DNA from: CAVWQV01 sp963757115
Lineage (GTDB): Bacteria > Pseudomonadota > Alphaproteobacteria > Acetobacterales > Acetobacteraceae
Direction: 5' to 3'
DNA length: 64,000 nucleotides
Assembly (NCBI GenBank): GCA_963757115.1
Contig: CAVWQV010000019.1
Span: forward strand, 1 to 64,000
Shown here: piece after piece, positions 28,035 to 37,908 of the stretch
Layout of the letters: the number at the start of each line of letters is the position of its first letter
Numbering within the stretch: position 1 is the stretch's first letter
Program-made: the position numbers and the translations under genes
Notes under the pieces: generated by a model
What the model was told of the DNA's origin: nothing
The model's database searches: none
The model's input: the letters and a program-made list of their open reading frames with translations, nothing else

Positions 28035-28711
28035 ATGAAACCGCTCCTCGCGGCGCTTTGGCAAAGCGACTCGGCATTTCCCGAGCGGCGGTTTCGCGTT
28101 CTCGAACGGCTTGGAAGGCGCGGCGGCGCTCGACGCGCCGCTCGATTGCGCGAAGCTCGCGGGCATTCTGACGGCTACCTTGCGGTTCCGCTGGGCCACA
28201 GCCGACCGGCTAGCGGTGCTGCACGCCTTTCATGCCGGGGATATGGCGCGGCTCGGCGTCATCGACCGCGCGTTCGAGGCGCCACGGTCCCCGAGCCGTT
28301 TCGGACCGGCTCGCGCCGGAATGGGTCACGCGTTCCTAATCGCCCACGCCCGTCTGGGACGCAAGGCGCAGCGGAGCTACAGGACGGCGATTGCAGCCGG
28401 GCACGCGCTGGGACACCTGCCGGTCGCGCAAGGCTGGATTTGGCGGCGTTGCGGGCTCGACGAGGTCGCCGCCGTCGCCGCCTCCGCCTACACCGTCATC
28501 GCCGGCCTCGTGAACGCGGCTGTCCGCCTGGGCAGCGTCGGTGCGATGGAGGCGCAGCGTGCGCTGGCCGAAACGCTGGAGCTGATCGAGACCTTCGTCG
28601 ATGACTGTTTCGATCCGTCGACCCCTTTGCGTTTCTCGAGCATGACGCCCTGGCTCGACGTCGCCGCCATGCGCCACGCGCGCGTCGAGCCTGCGCCTGT
28701 TCTCCAACTGA
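28035..28711 (+). CDS. ureF: Urease accessory protein UreF (frameshifted)
   Basis: About 225 residues. The start MKPLLAALWQSDSAFP is followed after an insertion near 28080 by SGGFAFSNGLEGAAALDAP, the typical UreF opening. The helical body includes RWATADRLAVLHAFHAGDM, GHALGHLPVAQGWIW and VNAAVRLGSVGAMEAQRAL. A last shift near 28698 gives the ending LRLFSN, with the stop at 28709-28711. UreF joins UreD(H) and UreG in the nickel-insertion complex. Confidence 0.8.
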
Positions 28712-28726
28712 GGAGTTCGCGGTCCC

Positions 28727-29430
28727 ATGCTGCTTACGCCGACCGAAATGGAACGGCTCACCATCTTCACGGCGGCCGAACTCGCCCGCAAGCGTCGCGC
28801 GCGCGGCTGCAAGCTGAACCATCCGGAGGCGGTCGCGCTGATCGCCGACGAGATCCTGGAAGGCGCGCGGGACGGCCGCTCCGTCGCCGAGCTCATGGGC
28901 TTCGGCTCCACCATCCTGTCCGCCGACGACGTGATGCCGGGCGTTGCCGCGATGATCCCGATCCTGCAGGTCGAGGGCGTGTTCCCGGACGGCACCAAGC
29001 TCGTGACGGTGCATGAGCCGATCCGCCCGCTGCGAGGGCGGCGCACGCCGACGCGCTGGAACCCGGGCGCACTGGTCGTGGGAGCGGGCGAAATCGAACT
29101 CAACGCCGGGCCGCCGCAGCGTCACGCTCGAGCGCCGTCAACACAGGCGACCGGCCGGTGCAGATCGGTTCGCACTACCATTTCTTCGAGGTCAACAAGG
29201 CGTTGGAGTTCGACCGCGCCGCAGCCTTCGGCATGCGGCTCGACATCCCGGCCGGGACGGCGGTGCGCTTCGAGCCGGGCCAGAGCAAGCAAGTGACGCT
29301 GGTCGGCCTTCGGCGGGCGCGCGCGAAGTGACGGGATTTCACAGCCTGAGCCGACGGGCGACGGACGGCGACGCCGCGCGCGACGCGGCGGTCGCTGCGC
29401 GCCCGCGCGGCCGGCTTCAGGGGCGCTTGA
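28727..29430 (+). CDS. ureAB: Fused urease gamma/beta subunit UreAB (frameshifted)
   Basis: One gene encodes the gamma part (MLLTPTEMERLTIFTAAELA, LNHPEAVALIADEILEGARDG, LQVEGVFPDGTKLVTVHEPI) and, after a linker, the beta part (GEIELNAG, RRSVTLSAVNTGDRPVQIGS, HYHFFEVNKALEFDR, FEPGQSKQVTLVG). Frame breaks occur near 29030, 29115 and 29305. The last frame ends GFRGA with a TGA at 29428-29430, one base before the ureC ATG. Gamma-beta fusions are known in Helicobacter and in some alphaproteobacterial ureases. Confidence 0.82.
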
Positions 29431-29431
29431 G

Positions 29432-31154
29432 ATGGCGCGCATGTCACGCCGCGCATTACGCCGAGCTCTACGGCCCGACCGTCGGCGATGGCTTCCGGCT
29501 CGGCCGACACTTCGCTTGGTCGCGGTGGTGGAGAAGGACCACGCCGTCTACGGCGACGAATGCCTGCATGGTGGCGGCAAGACGCTGCGCGACGGCGCCG
29601 GGCTGGCGCGGGCGTCACGAGCCGGACGGGCGCGCTCGACCTTCTGCTGTGCAACGTCGTCGTGATCGACGCCGTGCTGGGCGTCGTCAAGGGCGACCTC
29701 GGCGTCAAGGACGGCAAGATCGTCGGCCTCGGCAAAGGCCGGCAAACCCGGCGATGATGGATGGCGTCGATCCGCGCCTGATCGTTTCAGCGGCGACCAC
29801 CGTGCGGGATTGCGAGGGCATGATCGCGACGCGCGGGCGCCATCGACGTTCACGTCCATTTCGATTCGGCCGGGCTGTGCGATCACGCCATCGCCAGCGG
29901 CATCACCACCATGCTCGGTGGTTCGCTCGGGCCGATCACCGTGGGGATCGATTCCGGCGGCCCGTTCAACACCGGCAAGATGCTCCAGGCCGCCGAAGCC
30001 TGGCCGATCAACTTCGGCTTCCTCGGGCGCGGCAACTCGCACAAGCCCGCGTCGCTTGTCGAGCAGATTGAGACCGGGCTGCCTTGGGCTGAAGCTGCAC
30101 GAGGACTGGGGCTCGATGCCCGCCGCAATCGACTGCTGCCTCGAAGGTCGCCGACGAACTCGACTTCCAGGTGCAGATCCACACCGACACCTTGAACGAA
30201 AGCGGCTTCCTGGAGGACACGCTGGCCGCCATCGCCGGCCGCACGATCCACATGTATCATACCGAGGGCGCGGGCGGCGGCCACGCCCCCGACATTATCC
30301 GGGTGGCGGGCGATGGCCATTGCCTGCCCTCCTCGACCAATCCGACCAATCCCTACACAGTGAACACTTTCGACGAACACCTCGACATGACGATGGTGTG
30401 CCATCACCTCAATCCCGGCGATTCCCGAAGATGTGGCGTTCGCGGAAAGCCGCATCCGGCCGCAAACCATCGCTGCCGAGGACGTGCTGCACGACATCGG
30501 CGCGATCTCGATGCTGGGTTCCGACAGCCAGGGCATGGGCCGCATCCACGAGGTGATCTGCCGGACTTGGCAGCTCGCGTCCAAGATGAAGGATCAGCGC
30601 GGCTCGCTTGCCGGAGGAGCAGCCGGGCCGTGGCGACAATGCCCGCATCCGCCGCTACATCGCGAAATACACCATCAACGCTGCGCGGACGTTCGGCATC
30701 GCCGAGCACGTGGGCTCGCTGGAAGACGGCAAGATGGCCGACATCGTCGTCTGGCGCCCAGCCTTCTTCGGCATCAAGCCGGAACTCGTGGTCAAGGGCG
30801 GCTTCATCGCGTGGGGCGCGATGGGCGATTCCGCGGCGTCGCTGATGACCTGCGAGCCGGTCCTGCTGCGGCCGCAATGGGGCGCCTTCGGCCGCGCGGC
30901 GCCGGCGCTGTCCGCGTGCTTCGTCCATCCGGCGGCCATCGCCCGCGATCTCGGCCGCTCGCTCGGCCTGACAAAGGCGCTGCTGCCCGCTCGCGGCACG
31001 CGCGGGCTGCCGCAAATCGGACATGCTGTGGAACAACGCCTGTCCCGACATCCGCGTCGATCCGCAAACCTTCGACGTGTTCGTGGACGGGCAGCTGGCG
31101 ACCTGCGAGCCGGCCGCACGCTTGCCGCTGGCGCAACGCTACATGCTGCGGTGA
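29432..31154 (+). CDS. ureC: Divergent urease alpha subunit UreC (multiple frameshifts)
   Basis: About 570 residues with breaks near 29450, 29515, 29610, 29745, 29830, 30085, 30145, 30420, 30620 and 31015. All active-site elements can be read: HVHFD (first metal pair), KLHEDWG (carbamylated lysine and substrate histidine), QIHTDTLNESGF and HMYHTEGAGGGHAPD (metal histidines), CHHLNP (flap cysteine and catalytic histidine), and GSDSQGMGR (aspartate ligand). The segment after GITTMLGG, normally containing ATTCTPG, reads SLGPITVGIDSGGPFNTG, so the protein differs from standard UreC around the substrate channel. The stop overlaps the ureG GTG start. Confidence 0.82.
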
Positions 31155-31770
31155 AGCGGATGCGCGGCGGCGCGCATCGGCATTGGCGGCCCGGTCGGGT
31201 CGGGCAAGACGGCGCTGATCGAGCGCCTCATCCCCGTGCTGTCACGCGCGGGGCGTCGATCTCGCGGTGGTGACCAACGATCTGGTCACACATCGAGGAC
31301 GCCGAGCGCGTCCGGCGCTCGGGCTTGATCGATCCCGCGCGAGTTTCGGCCGTCAAGCCGGCGCCTGTCCGCACACGGTGATCCGTGAGGACCCCACGCT
31401 CAACATCGCCGCGGGGGACGAGTTGGAGGCCCGTTTCTCCGGCCTGCAACTCATCATCTTCGAGTCGGGCGGCGACAATCTGGCCTCCACCTTCTCGCTC
31501 GACCTTGTCGATTGGTGGGCGTTCGTCATCGACGTCGCAGGCGGCGACGACATCCCGCGCAAGCGCGGGCCGGGCATCCTGCGCAGCGATCTTCTGGTCG
31601 TAAACAAGACGGACCTAGCGCCCCATGTCGGGGTGGACCTGCCGCGCATGCTGGCGGAAGCCGACGCCGTTCGCGGCGGTCGCGCGGTGGTGTCCACCAA
31701 TCTCCGCCTCGGCGAGGGCGTGACGGCCGTCGCCGGCGCGATCGAGCGCGCCGTCCTGTTCGCCGCCTGA
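31151..31770 (+). CDS. ureG: Urease accessory GTPase UreG (frameshifted)
   Basis: About 205 residues. The P-loop GGPVGSGKT appears near the N-terminus, followed through three indels (about 31172, 31245-31295 and 31350) by LAVVTNDLV, DAERVRRSGLIDPARV, and then a continuous frame from CPHTVIREDPTLNIAA to the end. The CPH nickel/zinc motif, IFESGGDNLASTFS and the guanine-specificity motif VVNKTDLAPHVG are present. The start is a GTG overlapping ureC, and the stop overlaps the ureD ATG (TGATG). Confidence 0.85.
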
Positions 31771-32630
31771 TGCTGGAGTGGGAGGGGGAAACGGACGCCG
31801 CTCCGTCGGTCAAGGTCGCACTCCATTTCGCGCGTGGTGGCGGCCGCACATTCATCAAGCGCCAGTTCGTGCCCTATCCCTTCCACATCACCCGGCCACA
31901 CGCCCGCAAACCGGAGTTGGCGACGCTTATCCTGCAATCCGCCTCGGGTGGGCTCTACGGCGGCGACCGGCTCGCGTTCGATCTCTCGACCGGCGTTGGC
32001 GCCCGCGCGCATGTGACGAGCCAGGCGGCGACTGTGGTCCACGCCGCCGAGCGACGTGAGATCGCCGTCCGCATTCGGCTTCACGCCGGGCCGGACTCGT
32101 TCCTCGCGCTGACGACCGACCCCAACATCCTGTTCCCGAACACCAAGCTCTCGGTCCAGACCGACATTGTCCTCGGGCCGAACGCGACCGTTGTCATCGC
32201 GGAAGGCTTCGCCACGCACGATCCGGAAGCTCGAGACCGCGCGTTTCGCAGCCTCGCTACGCGGTGCCGCATCGCTCGCGAAGGCGGCATCTTGCTGGTT
32301 GACGAAGCGAGTGCGATCGAGGGGCGCGCCTATTTGGGTCCCGGCTCGCCGCTTGGGCCATACCGCGCCATGGGCACGATCATGGTGCTCGGCGAGGCGG
32401 CCTCTTACCTGCAGACTGACGACCTGCCTGGCCAGCCAGACGGCTCGGGGGTGTTGAGTGGTGCCACAACACTGCCGAATGGAGCGGGCGTGTGCGTGCG
32501 CGTGCTTGCGATTGGGGGAGGACAGCTCGCGCGCGCGTTGGACACGGGATTGGATATGGTTCGGTCACGACTGAATAGCGCTGCCGGACCATCACCCGGT
32601 TCGACTGCGCGCGGTTCCTCTACCGGCTAA
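31770..32630 (+). CDS. ureD: Urease accessory protein UreD (UreH)
   Basis: A 286-residue protein: RQFVPYPFHITRPHARKPELA, LQSASGGLYGGDRLAFDLS, VTSQAATVVHAAE, and LGPNATVVIAEGF are the usual UreD beta-strands. It scaffolds UreF/UreG on apo-urease. The last residues are doubtful: another frame across 32600-32650 reads FDCARFLYRLTRIRGVR, which looks like the true C-terminus, so one indel near 32600 is likely. It is the last urease gene before the scar region. Confidence 0.85.
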   Translation: MLEWEGETDAAPSVKVALHFARGGGRTFIKRQFVPYPFHITRPHARKPELATLILQSASGGLYGGDRLAFDLSTGVGARAHVTSQAATVVHAAERREIAVRIRLHAGPDSFLALTTDPNILFPNTKLSVQTDIVLGPNATVVIAEGFATHDPEARDRAFRSLATRCRIAREGGILLVDEASAIEGRAYLGPGSPLGPYRAMGTIMVLGEAASYLQTDDLPGQPDGSGVLSGATTLPNGAGVCVRVLAIGGGQLARALDTGLDMVRSRLNSAAGPSPGSTARGSSTG

Positions 32631-32880
32631 CTCGCATCCGTGGCGTAAGGTACACCGAACGGCAGACGTGCCCGCCGTAACAAACAGCGGGTGTCGCTCC
32701 ACGCCGCCGAAACAGAGATTGGCGGCCCCTTCCGGCAGATGGATCTTGCCGGTCAACGCACCGCCGGGCTCGTAGCACCGCACGCCGTCCTTGTCCGGTC
32801 CCGACTAACCCATGCTGCACCACACATTCCCGCTCATGTCGGTACGGACGCCGTCGCTCAAGCCCGGCGCGAAATCGGCA
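32631..32880 (-). pseudogene. SMP-30/gluconolactonase family, C-terminal fragment
   Basis: The minus strand reads FAPGLSDGVRTDMSGNVWCS, then GVRCYEPGGALTGKIHLPEG and NLCFGGVERHPLFVTAGTS with one shift near 32810, the C-terminal propeller blades of SMP-30-like lactonases. The N-terminal part is missing. The left end is fused to an outer-membrane efflux protein fragment in the same frame at about 32880. Confidence 0.6.
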
Positions 32881-33320
32881 AGCTGGTTTGCCGCCGCGAC
32901 CTGACGTTCCGCCGCGGCGATATCCGGCCGTCGTTGCAGGAGCGTGGGGGGCATGCCGGCGGGAATGTGCGGTTCGCGGACCGGCGTCGACAATTCAGCC
33001 AGCGAAAAGCCAGAGGTTGGCTGCCCTATCAGGGTGGCGATTGCGTGCTCCAGCAGCGCCCGTCTGGCTCTCACGTCAGAGACCTGCGACATCGCCGCAT
33101 TAAGCTGCGTTTCGGCCTGCGCGACGTCGACCCCTGAGCCGACGTCGCCTTGGAACCGGATTTGCACCCGCCGAGCGCCTTACGGTAGACGCCAATGGTA
33201 TCGGTGAGCAGATTGATTTTTTCGTTGAGGCCGCGCAGCACGATTTCGCCTGCACAGGCGATCTCGGATCTTTCTTCGCCTATTACGCTGCGATCAACCG
33301 CATCCCTCGCATTGGCGCGC
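32881..33320 (-). pseudogene. NodT-family outer-membrane efflux lipoprotein, internal fragment
   Basis: The minus strand gives VLRGLNEKINLLTDTIGVYRKAL, shifts, then VQIRFQGDVGSGVDVAQAETQ, ALLEHAIATLIGQPTSGFSL and PTLLQRRPDIAAAERQVAAAN. These are the coiled-coil and RRPD segments of TolC/NodT-type channels in RND efflux systems. Both ends are lost: one into the SMP-30 fragment, the other into non-homologous sequence near 33320. Confidence 0.65.
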
Positions 33321-33364
33321 ACGGCCTGCGTAGCACGGCGCTGAGATCGGGGAGGCGCGCTTGG

Positions 33365-33745
33365 CCCGGTTCGGCGATTGGGCGGGATACACAAATGACT
33401 CTGGACGGCGTAGAATTCGCGTGTTTGTCGAGCGGGCTGGACGCGGCGTTCCCATCTGCTGCAGCATACGGCGGGCTCCGACGGCAGACAGTGGCGGCAC
33501 CTGCTCGAGGACCCCGAGATTACGCGCGACTTCCGCCTGATCGCCTACGACCTGCTCTATCACGGCAAGTCGCTGCCGCCAGTGTCCGAACGTATTGGGA
33601 GCGGGAATACAGAAGGCTCACGCAAGAACTGGTGCACGTGCGCTTCGTGCTGCTGGTCTCGCAGGAACTAGCGCTGGATCGGCCGGTCTTCATGGGCTGC
33701 TCGATGGGGCGGTCATCTCGCGATCGATCTTGCCCTGCGCTGGAC
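33365..33745 (+). pseudogene. Alpha/beta hydrolase, N-terminal fragment (frameshifted)
   Basis: Across three frames the plus strand reads VFVERAGRGVP, LLQHTAGSDGRQWRHLLED, FRLIAYDLLYHGKSLPPV, then LTQELVHVRFVLLVSQELAL and PVFMGCSMG with GHLAIDLALRW. This is the N-terminal half of an alpha/beta hydrolase up to just past the nucleophile elbow. The rest is missing; an opposite-strand DinB fragment begins immediately afterwards. Confidence 0.55.
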
Positions 33746-34072
33746 CTGCCCGCGCCCACGATGCACCTTCGACGAGGCGCGCGAGACCAGCAGCATCAAG
33801 GTTCTCAACTACCGTAATCAGTCGCCGATCCACCGCAGCCTGCGCCGATTGCAGCGCGGTTACGGTCGTGCACGGCTCCGCCTTCGCCCAGGCGGCCGGC
33901 CCAAGTGCGCCGCCCTCCATTGCGTCCACGTAGAAGTGGTCGATGACCAGGACGTGGTTGAGGGTGGCGCGCAGACTGGGGAAGAAGCCGTCGTCGGCGC
34001 GATAAACTCGGCCTGCTGCAGCCGGGTGCAAGCCGCCAGCAGGCGGTAATTGGCCCAGCCGTTGGTGCAGGC
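33746..34072 (-). pseudogene. DinB-family protein fragment interrupted by the IS21-type element
   Basis: The minus strand starts at the left IS end with NGWANYRLLAACTRLQQAEF and, after a shift near 34000, continues FFPSLRATLNHVLVIDHFYVDAMEGGALGP and DRRLITVVENLDAAGLARLV. DinB four-helix proteins use metal-binding histidines like the one in NHVLVIDHFY. The first few residues are missing at the IS junction and the C-terminal third is missing at the hydrolase junction. Confidence 0.55.
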
Positions 34073-34267
34073 TGCGGAATCCGAGCCAAGGCGGACAGGT
34101 GATTCCGAGGCAAGGCGGACGGTGATTCCGACGCAAGGCGGACACTGATTCCGACGGAAGCCGGACAGTGATTCCGATTGATCCCGGACAGCCCTGAGGA
34201 GGGTCTTCGGGGCCGAAGTCGACGATCTCATGACCGGTAGCGTGGTCCTCCGACCAAGGGGGACGCG

Positions 34268-35810
34268 ATGCCAGCCGAGAGATTGTCGATGCGGAAAGTT
34301 CGAGAGGTTTTGCGGCTGAAGTATGCGTGCGGCGCGAGCGTGCGGACGATCGCGCGCTCGGTCGGGGTCGGGCACACGACGGTCGGCGAGTATCTGCGGC
34401 GGACGGCGGTGATCGGGATCACCTGGCCGGTGCCGGCCGAGATCGACGACGCCGAGCTGGAGCGGCGGCTGTTCGCGCCGGCCGGCTTCAACATGGCGCC
34501 GACGCCGCGGTCGATGCCGGACTGGAACCACGTTCATGCCGAGCTGCGTCGCCGCGGCGTGACGCTGCTGCTGCTCTGGGAGGAATACCGCGCCGAGCAT
34601 CCGGACGGCTACGGCTACAGCCGGTTCTGCGACCTCTACATCGCGTGGCGGCGCGGCGTCAGCGCGACGATGCGCCAGACCCATGTCGCCGGCGAGAAGC
34701 TGTTCGTCGACTACGCCGGCGACACCGTGCCGGTGTTCGACGGGGCGACCGGCGAGGAACGGCGGGCGCATGTGTTCGTCGCCGTGCTCGGCGCGTCGAA
34801 CTACACCTACGCCGAGGCCCGCTGGAGCGAGGGGCTGGCGGACTGGATCGGCGCCCACGTCAACGCGCTCGCCTTCCTCGGCGGCGCGCCGAAGCTGCTG
34901 GTCTGCGACAACCTGCGCGCCGGCGTGACCGCAGCCTGCCGCTACGAGCCCGGCATCAACCGCACCTACCAGGAGATGGCCGCCCATTACGGCGCCGCCG
35001 TCCTGCCGACCCGGGTGCGCCGGCCGCGCGACAAGGCGAAGGTCGAGGTCGCGGTGCTGATCGTCGAGCGGTTCATCCTGGCGCGGCTGCGCAACCGCCG
35101 CTTCTTGTCGCTCGGCGAGCTGAACGAGGCGATCCGGGAGGTGCTGGGCGACCTGAACGCCCGGCTGATGCGCAAGCTCGGCGCCAGCCGCCGCGAGTTC
35201 TTCGAGACGATCGACCGGCCGGCGCTGCTGCCGTTGCCGGCGGAGCCCTACGCCTACGCCGAATGGCGGCGCTGCCGGGTCGCGCCCGACTACCACGTCG
35301 AGGTGCACGGCCATTACTACTCGGTGCCGTCGCGGCTGATCCGCGAGGTGGTCGAGGCGCGCATCACCGACACGACGATCGAGGTCTTCCACGCCGGCCA
35401 GCGCGTCGCGGCCCATCCCCGGTCGGCCTTGAAGCGGCGGCACACGACGACGCCCGAGCACATGCCGAGCGCGCATCGGCGCTACGCCAGCTGGACGCCG
35501 GCGCGGATGCTGTCCTTTGCCGCCCAGGTCGGGCCCGGCACGGCCGCGCTGGTCGAGACGATCATGCGCACCAAGCCGCATCCCGAGCAGGGCTTCCGGG
35601 CGTGCCTGGGCATCCTGCGGCTGGCCAAGACCTACGGCGAGGTCCGGCTCGAGGCGGCCTGCCAGCGCGGGCTGACCATCGGCGCGCGCACCTACGGCTC
35701 GATCGCCTCGATCCTGAAGACCGGCCTCGACGGGCCTTCCACGACGAGCCGGCGCCGGACGCCGCCCCATGCTGCACGCCAACATCCGCGGCCGCGGCTA
35801 CTACCACTGA
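34268..35810 (+). CDS. istA: IS21-family transposase IstA (frameshift near the C-terminus)
   Basis: About 514 residues. An N-terminal HTH (LKYACGASVRTIARSVGVGHTTVGEYL) is followed by the DDE core, with KLFVDYAGDTVPVFDG and PKLLVCDNLRAGVT carrying catalytic aspartates and KAKVEVAVLIVERFIL the glutamate. Then comes the LNARLMRKLGASRREFFE region. An indel near 35735 separates the C-terminal tail (MLHANIRGRGYYH), whose stop at 35808-35810 is 12 bases before istB. Confidence 0.9.
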
Positions 35811-35822
35811 GAAGGAGATCCG

Positions 35823-36584
35823 ATGCTCGCCCATCCCACCCAGGAACGCCTGCTCGCCCTCGGCCTGACCGGCATGGCGAAGGCGCTCGAGGATCAGCGA
35901 CGACAGCCCGACATCGCGGCACTGGGCTTCGAGGAGCGATTGGCGCTGCTGCTCGACCGCGAGACGATCGAGCGCGAGAACAAGCGGCTGGTGGCGCGTC
36001 TGCGGTTCGCCGCCCTGCGACAGGAGGCCATCGTCGAGGACGTCGATCTGCGGGCGCCCCGCGGCCTCGACCGCGCTCTGTTCCAGAAGCTGGCCGCCGG
36101 CGACTGGATCGACCGCAAGCAGAACCTGCTGGTCATCGGCCCGACCGGCGTCGGCAAGTCCTGGATCGCCTGTGCGCTCGGCCACAAGGCGTGCCGCGAC
36201 AACCGCTCGGTCGCCTATCATCGCGTGCCCAGGCTGCTCGAGGCGCTGGCGCTGGCCCGCGGCGACGGCCGCTATGGACGGCTGCTGAAGGCGCTCGGCC
36301 GGGTGCAGCTGCTGATCCTGGACGACTGGGGCCTCGCGCCGCTCACCGGCGAGCAGCGGCGCGACCTGCTGGAGATCATGGACGACCGCCACGAGCGCGG
36401 CTCGACCATCGTCACCAGCCAGGTGCCGGTCGATCACTGGCACGAGGTGATCGGCGATCCGACCATCGCCGACGCCGTGCTCGACCGCCTCGTCCACAAC
36501 GCCCATCGCCTGCTGCTGAAGGGAGAATCGCTGCGGAAACGGGCCGCCAAGGCGCTGATGCTTGACGCCGAAGCGGTCGCCTGA
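35823..36584 (+). CDS. istB: IS21-family helper ATPase IstB
   Basis: An intact 253-residue DnaA-like AAA+ protein that assists IstA. Walker A is GPTGVGKS near residue 108, Walker B is LLILDDWGLAPL near 160, and TIVTSQVPVDHWHEVIGDPTIADAVLDRL is the usual C-terminal block. A gaaggagat site precedes the ATG. Confidence 0.92.
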   Translation: MLAHPTQERLLALGLTGMAKALEDQRRQPDIAALGFEERLALLLDRETIERENKRLVARLRFAALRQEAIVEDVDLRAPRGLDRALFQKLAAGDWIDRKQNLLVIGPTGVGKSWIACALGHKACRDNRSVAYHRVPRLLEALALARGDGRYGRLLKALGRVQLLILDDWGLAPLTGEQRRDLLEIMDDRHERGSTIVTSQVPVDHWHEVIGDPTIADAVLDRLVHNAHRLLLKGESLRKRAAKALMLDAEAVA

Positions 36585-36704
36585 CCCCATAGCCACGTCG
36601 ACGACGACCCTGTCCGGGATCATCGGAATCGGTGTCCGCCTTCGATCGGAATCAGCGTCCGGCTTCAATCGGGGAATCGCTGTCCGCAATCGTCGGAATC
36701 CGCA

Positions 36705-37331
36705 ATGCGCGACGCCGCCCTTCACCTTCACCGTTTCTTCCGGACGCCCGTATGACCCGTGCCCCAACGTGCCCTCGTTCATAAGCAGAGATGGCTTCCC
36801 GTCTAAACTGCTCCCCTTCTTTGGGCCACATGGCTGGGCGTTTTCGGGCGTCTTGGGTCAGGGTGGCCGGGCCGCCGCTGACCGGATCATCAGTTCAATT
36901 GGGCGATTGTTGCCGATCGCGCTGTGTTGCCGGTGCTCGTCATAGAGCGAGACGACAGAACACCCACGGGATCGAAGAACGGAGATTGCGTATCCCGGCA
37001 TCCGTGGGCCGGACGGATTGTTTGCATCCAATGAGGTGACGCGGAAGGGTGGCGTGGAGATTTTCCGCTGTAGCCTGAGCGATGAACCGTCGGTTCGATG
37101 TCTGGAGCTTCCCGCCTGGATGCTCGACAGGACGGCCTGCGCTCCGATGCGATTGGCCGAGACGCCTGTTGCAGCATTGGCTGCTCTCCAAGCCTTGCGG
37201 AGCTCGACGGACGCGCGAGCGCTCACCGCGATGCGCTCCAACTACCGCATACCCGTTCATAGGCCCGCTGGAGCCTGTCAGGAACTTTGTGTGGGAGGTC
37301 ATGCAGTTACCCTTGAGCGGTGGAGGTCTGT
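36705..37331. pseudogene. Debris of other insertion sequences
   Basis: On the minus strand at about 36850-36960 a fragment reads SLYDEHRQHSAIGNNRPIEL, the C-terminal integrase-core motif of IS3-type transposases. On the plus strand at about 37010-37230 a frame reads VEIFRCSLSDEPSVRCLELPAW followed by LDRTACAPMRLAETP, which resembles the accessory ORFs carried by some rhizobial IS elements; that assignment is weak. Nothing intact is present. Confidence 0.45.
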
Positions 37332-37908
37332 ATGGCGATTCGGAACGAGCTGATGAGGAGTTGCTGGCGGGCAAGGATCCACAGGAGGTGTTTGCCCCGG
37401 ATGGATTGCTGGTCGAACTGAAGAAGGCACTGGCGGAGCGGATCCTCGATGCCGAGATGGACCAGCACTTGGTGTCGAGCGAACCGAGGCGAGCGGCGGC
37501 GAGCGGCGCAACCACCGAAATGGCCAGAGCCGCAAGACCGTGCTGACCGGGACCGGCAAGTTGGAATACAGGTGCCGCGGGACCGGCAGGCCAGCTTCGA
37601 GCCTCAGCTCATCGCCAAATACCGCCGGCGATTTCCGGATTTCAACGAAAAGGTGGTTTCGCTCTACGCGCGCGGCATGACGGTCCCGCGAGATCCAGGG
37701 GCACCTGCGCGAGCTCTATGGCATTGACGTCTCGCCTGATCTGATCAGCGGCGTCACTGACGCGATCCTGGAAAGTTGCGTAACCGCGAGATGGCAGACG
37801 TGCTGATCGCCGTCGTCGATGGCCTCAAGGGCTTCCCCGAGGCGATCAATGCGGTGTTCCCAGACGCCCAGATCCAGACCTGCATCGTGCACCTGATCCG
37901 CCATTCCC
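37332..37908 (+). pseudogene. IS256-family transposase, N-terminal part with an internal deletion
   Basis: MAIRNELM, then (new frame) LLAGKDPQEVFAPDGLLVE, KKALAERILDAEMDQHL, VPRDRQASFEPQLIAKYRR, FNEKVVSLYARGMT and LYGIDVSPDLISGVTDAI match IS256 transposases. After about 37775 the frame jumps to MADVLIAVVDGLKGFPEAI and IQTCIVHLIRHSL. The roughly 80-residue stretch normally between these blocks, with the first catalytic aspartate, is missing here and is found inverted immediately downstream. Confidence 0.75.

Larger units (their letters stand above)
34073..36704 (+). mobile_element. IS21-family insertion sequence (istA-istB), about 2.63 kb
   Basis: The ends form a 12-base imperfect inverted repeat: TGCGGAATCCGA at 34073 and its complement (one mismatch) ending CA at 36704. 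Inside each end are several repeats of a ggcggacagtgattccgacg type element (34089-34185 on the left, 36610-36695 on the right), the multiple terminal repeats typical of IS21. istA and istB lie between. Flanking bases do not match (gcaggc on the left, atgcgc on the right), so no target duplication is visible. Confidence 0.82.

Noticed and set aside
34327..35868. Second long plus-strand frame within istA
   Set aside because: Off-frame reading of a transposase with an intact DDE core; only its last part is real, as the C-terminal tail after an indel.
34065..36712. Target-site duplication flanking the IS21-type element
   Set aside because: Flanking bases on the two sides do not match at any length from 4 to 8.
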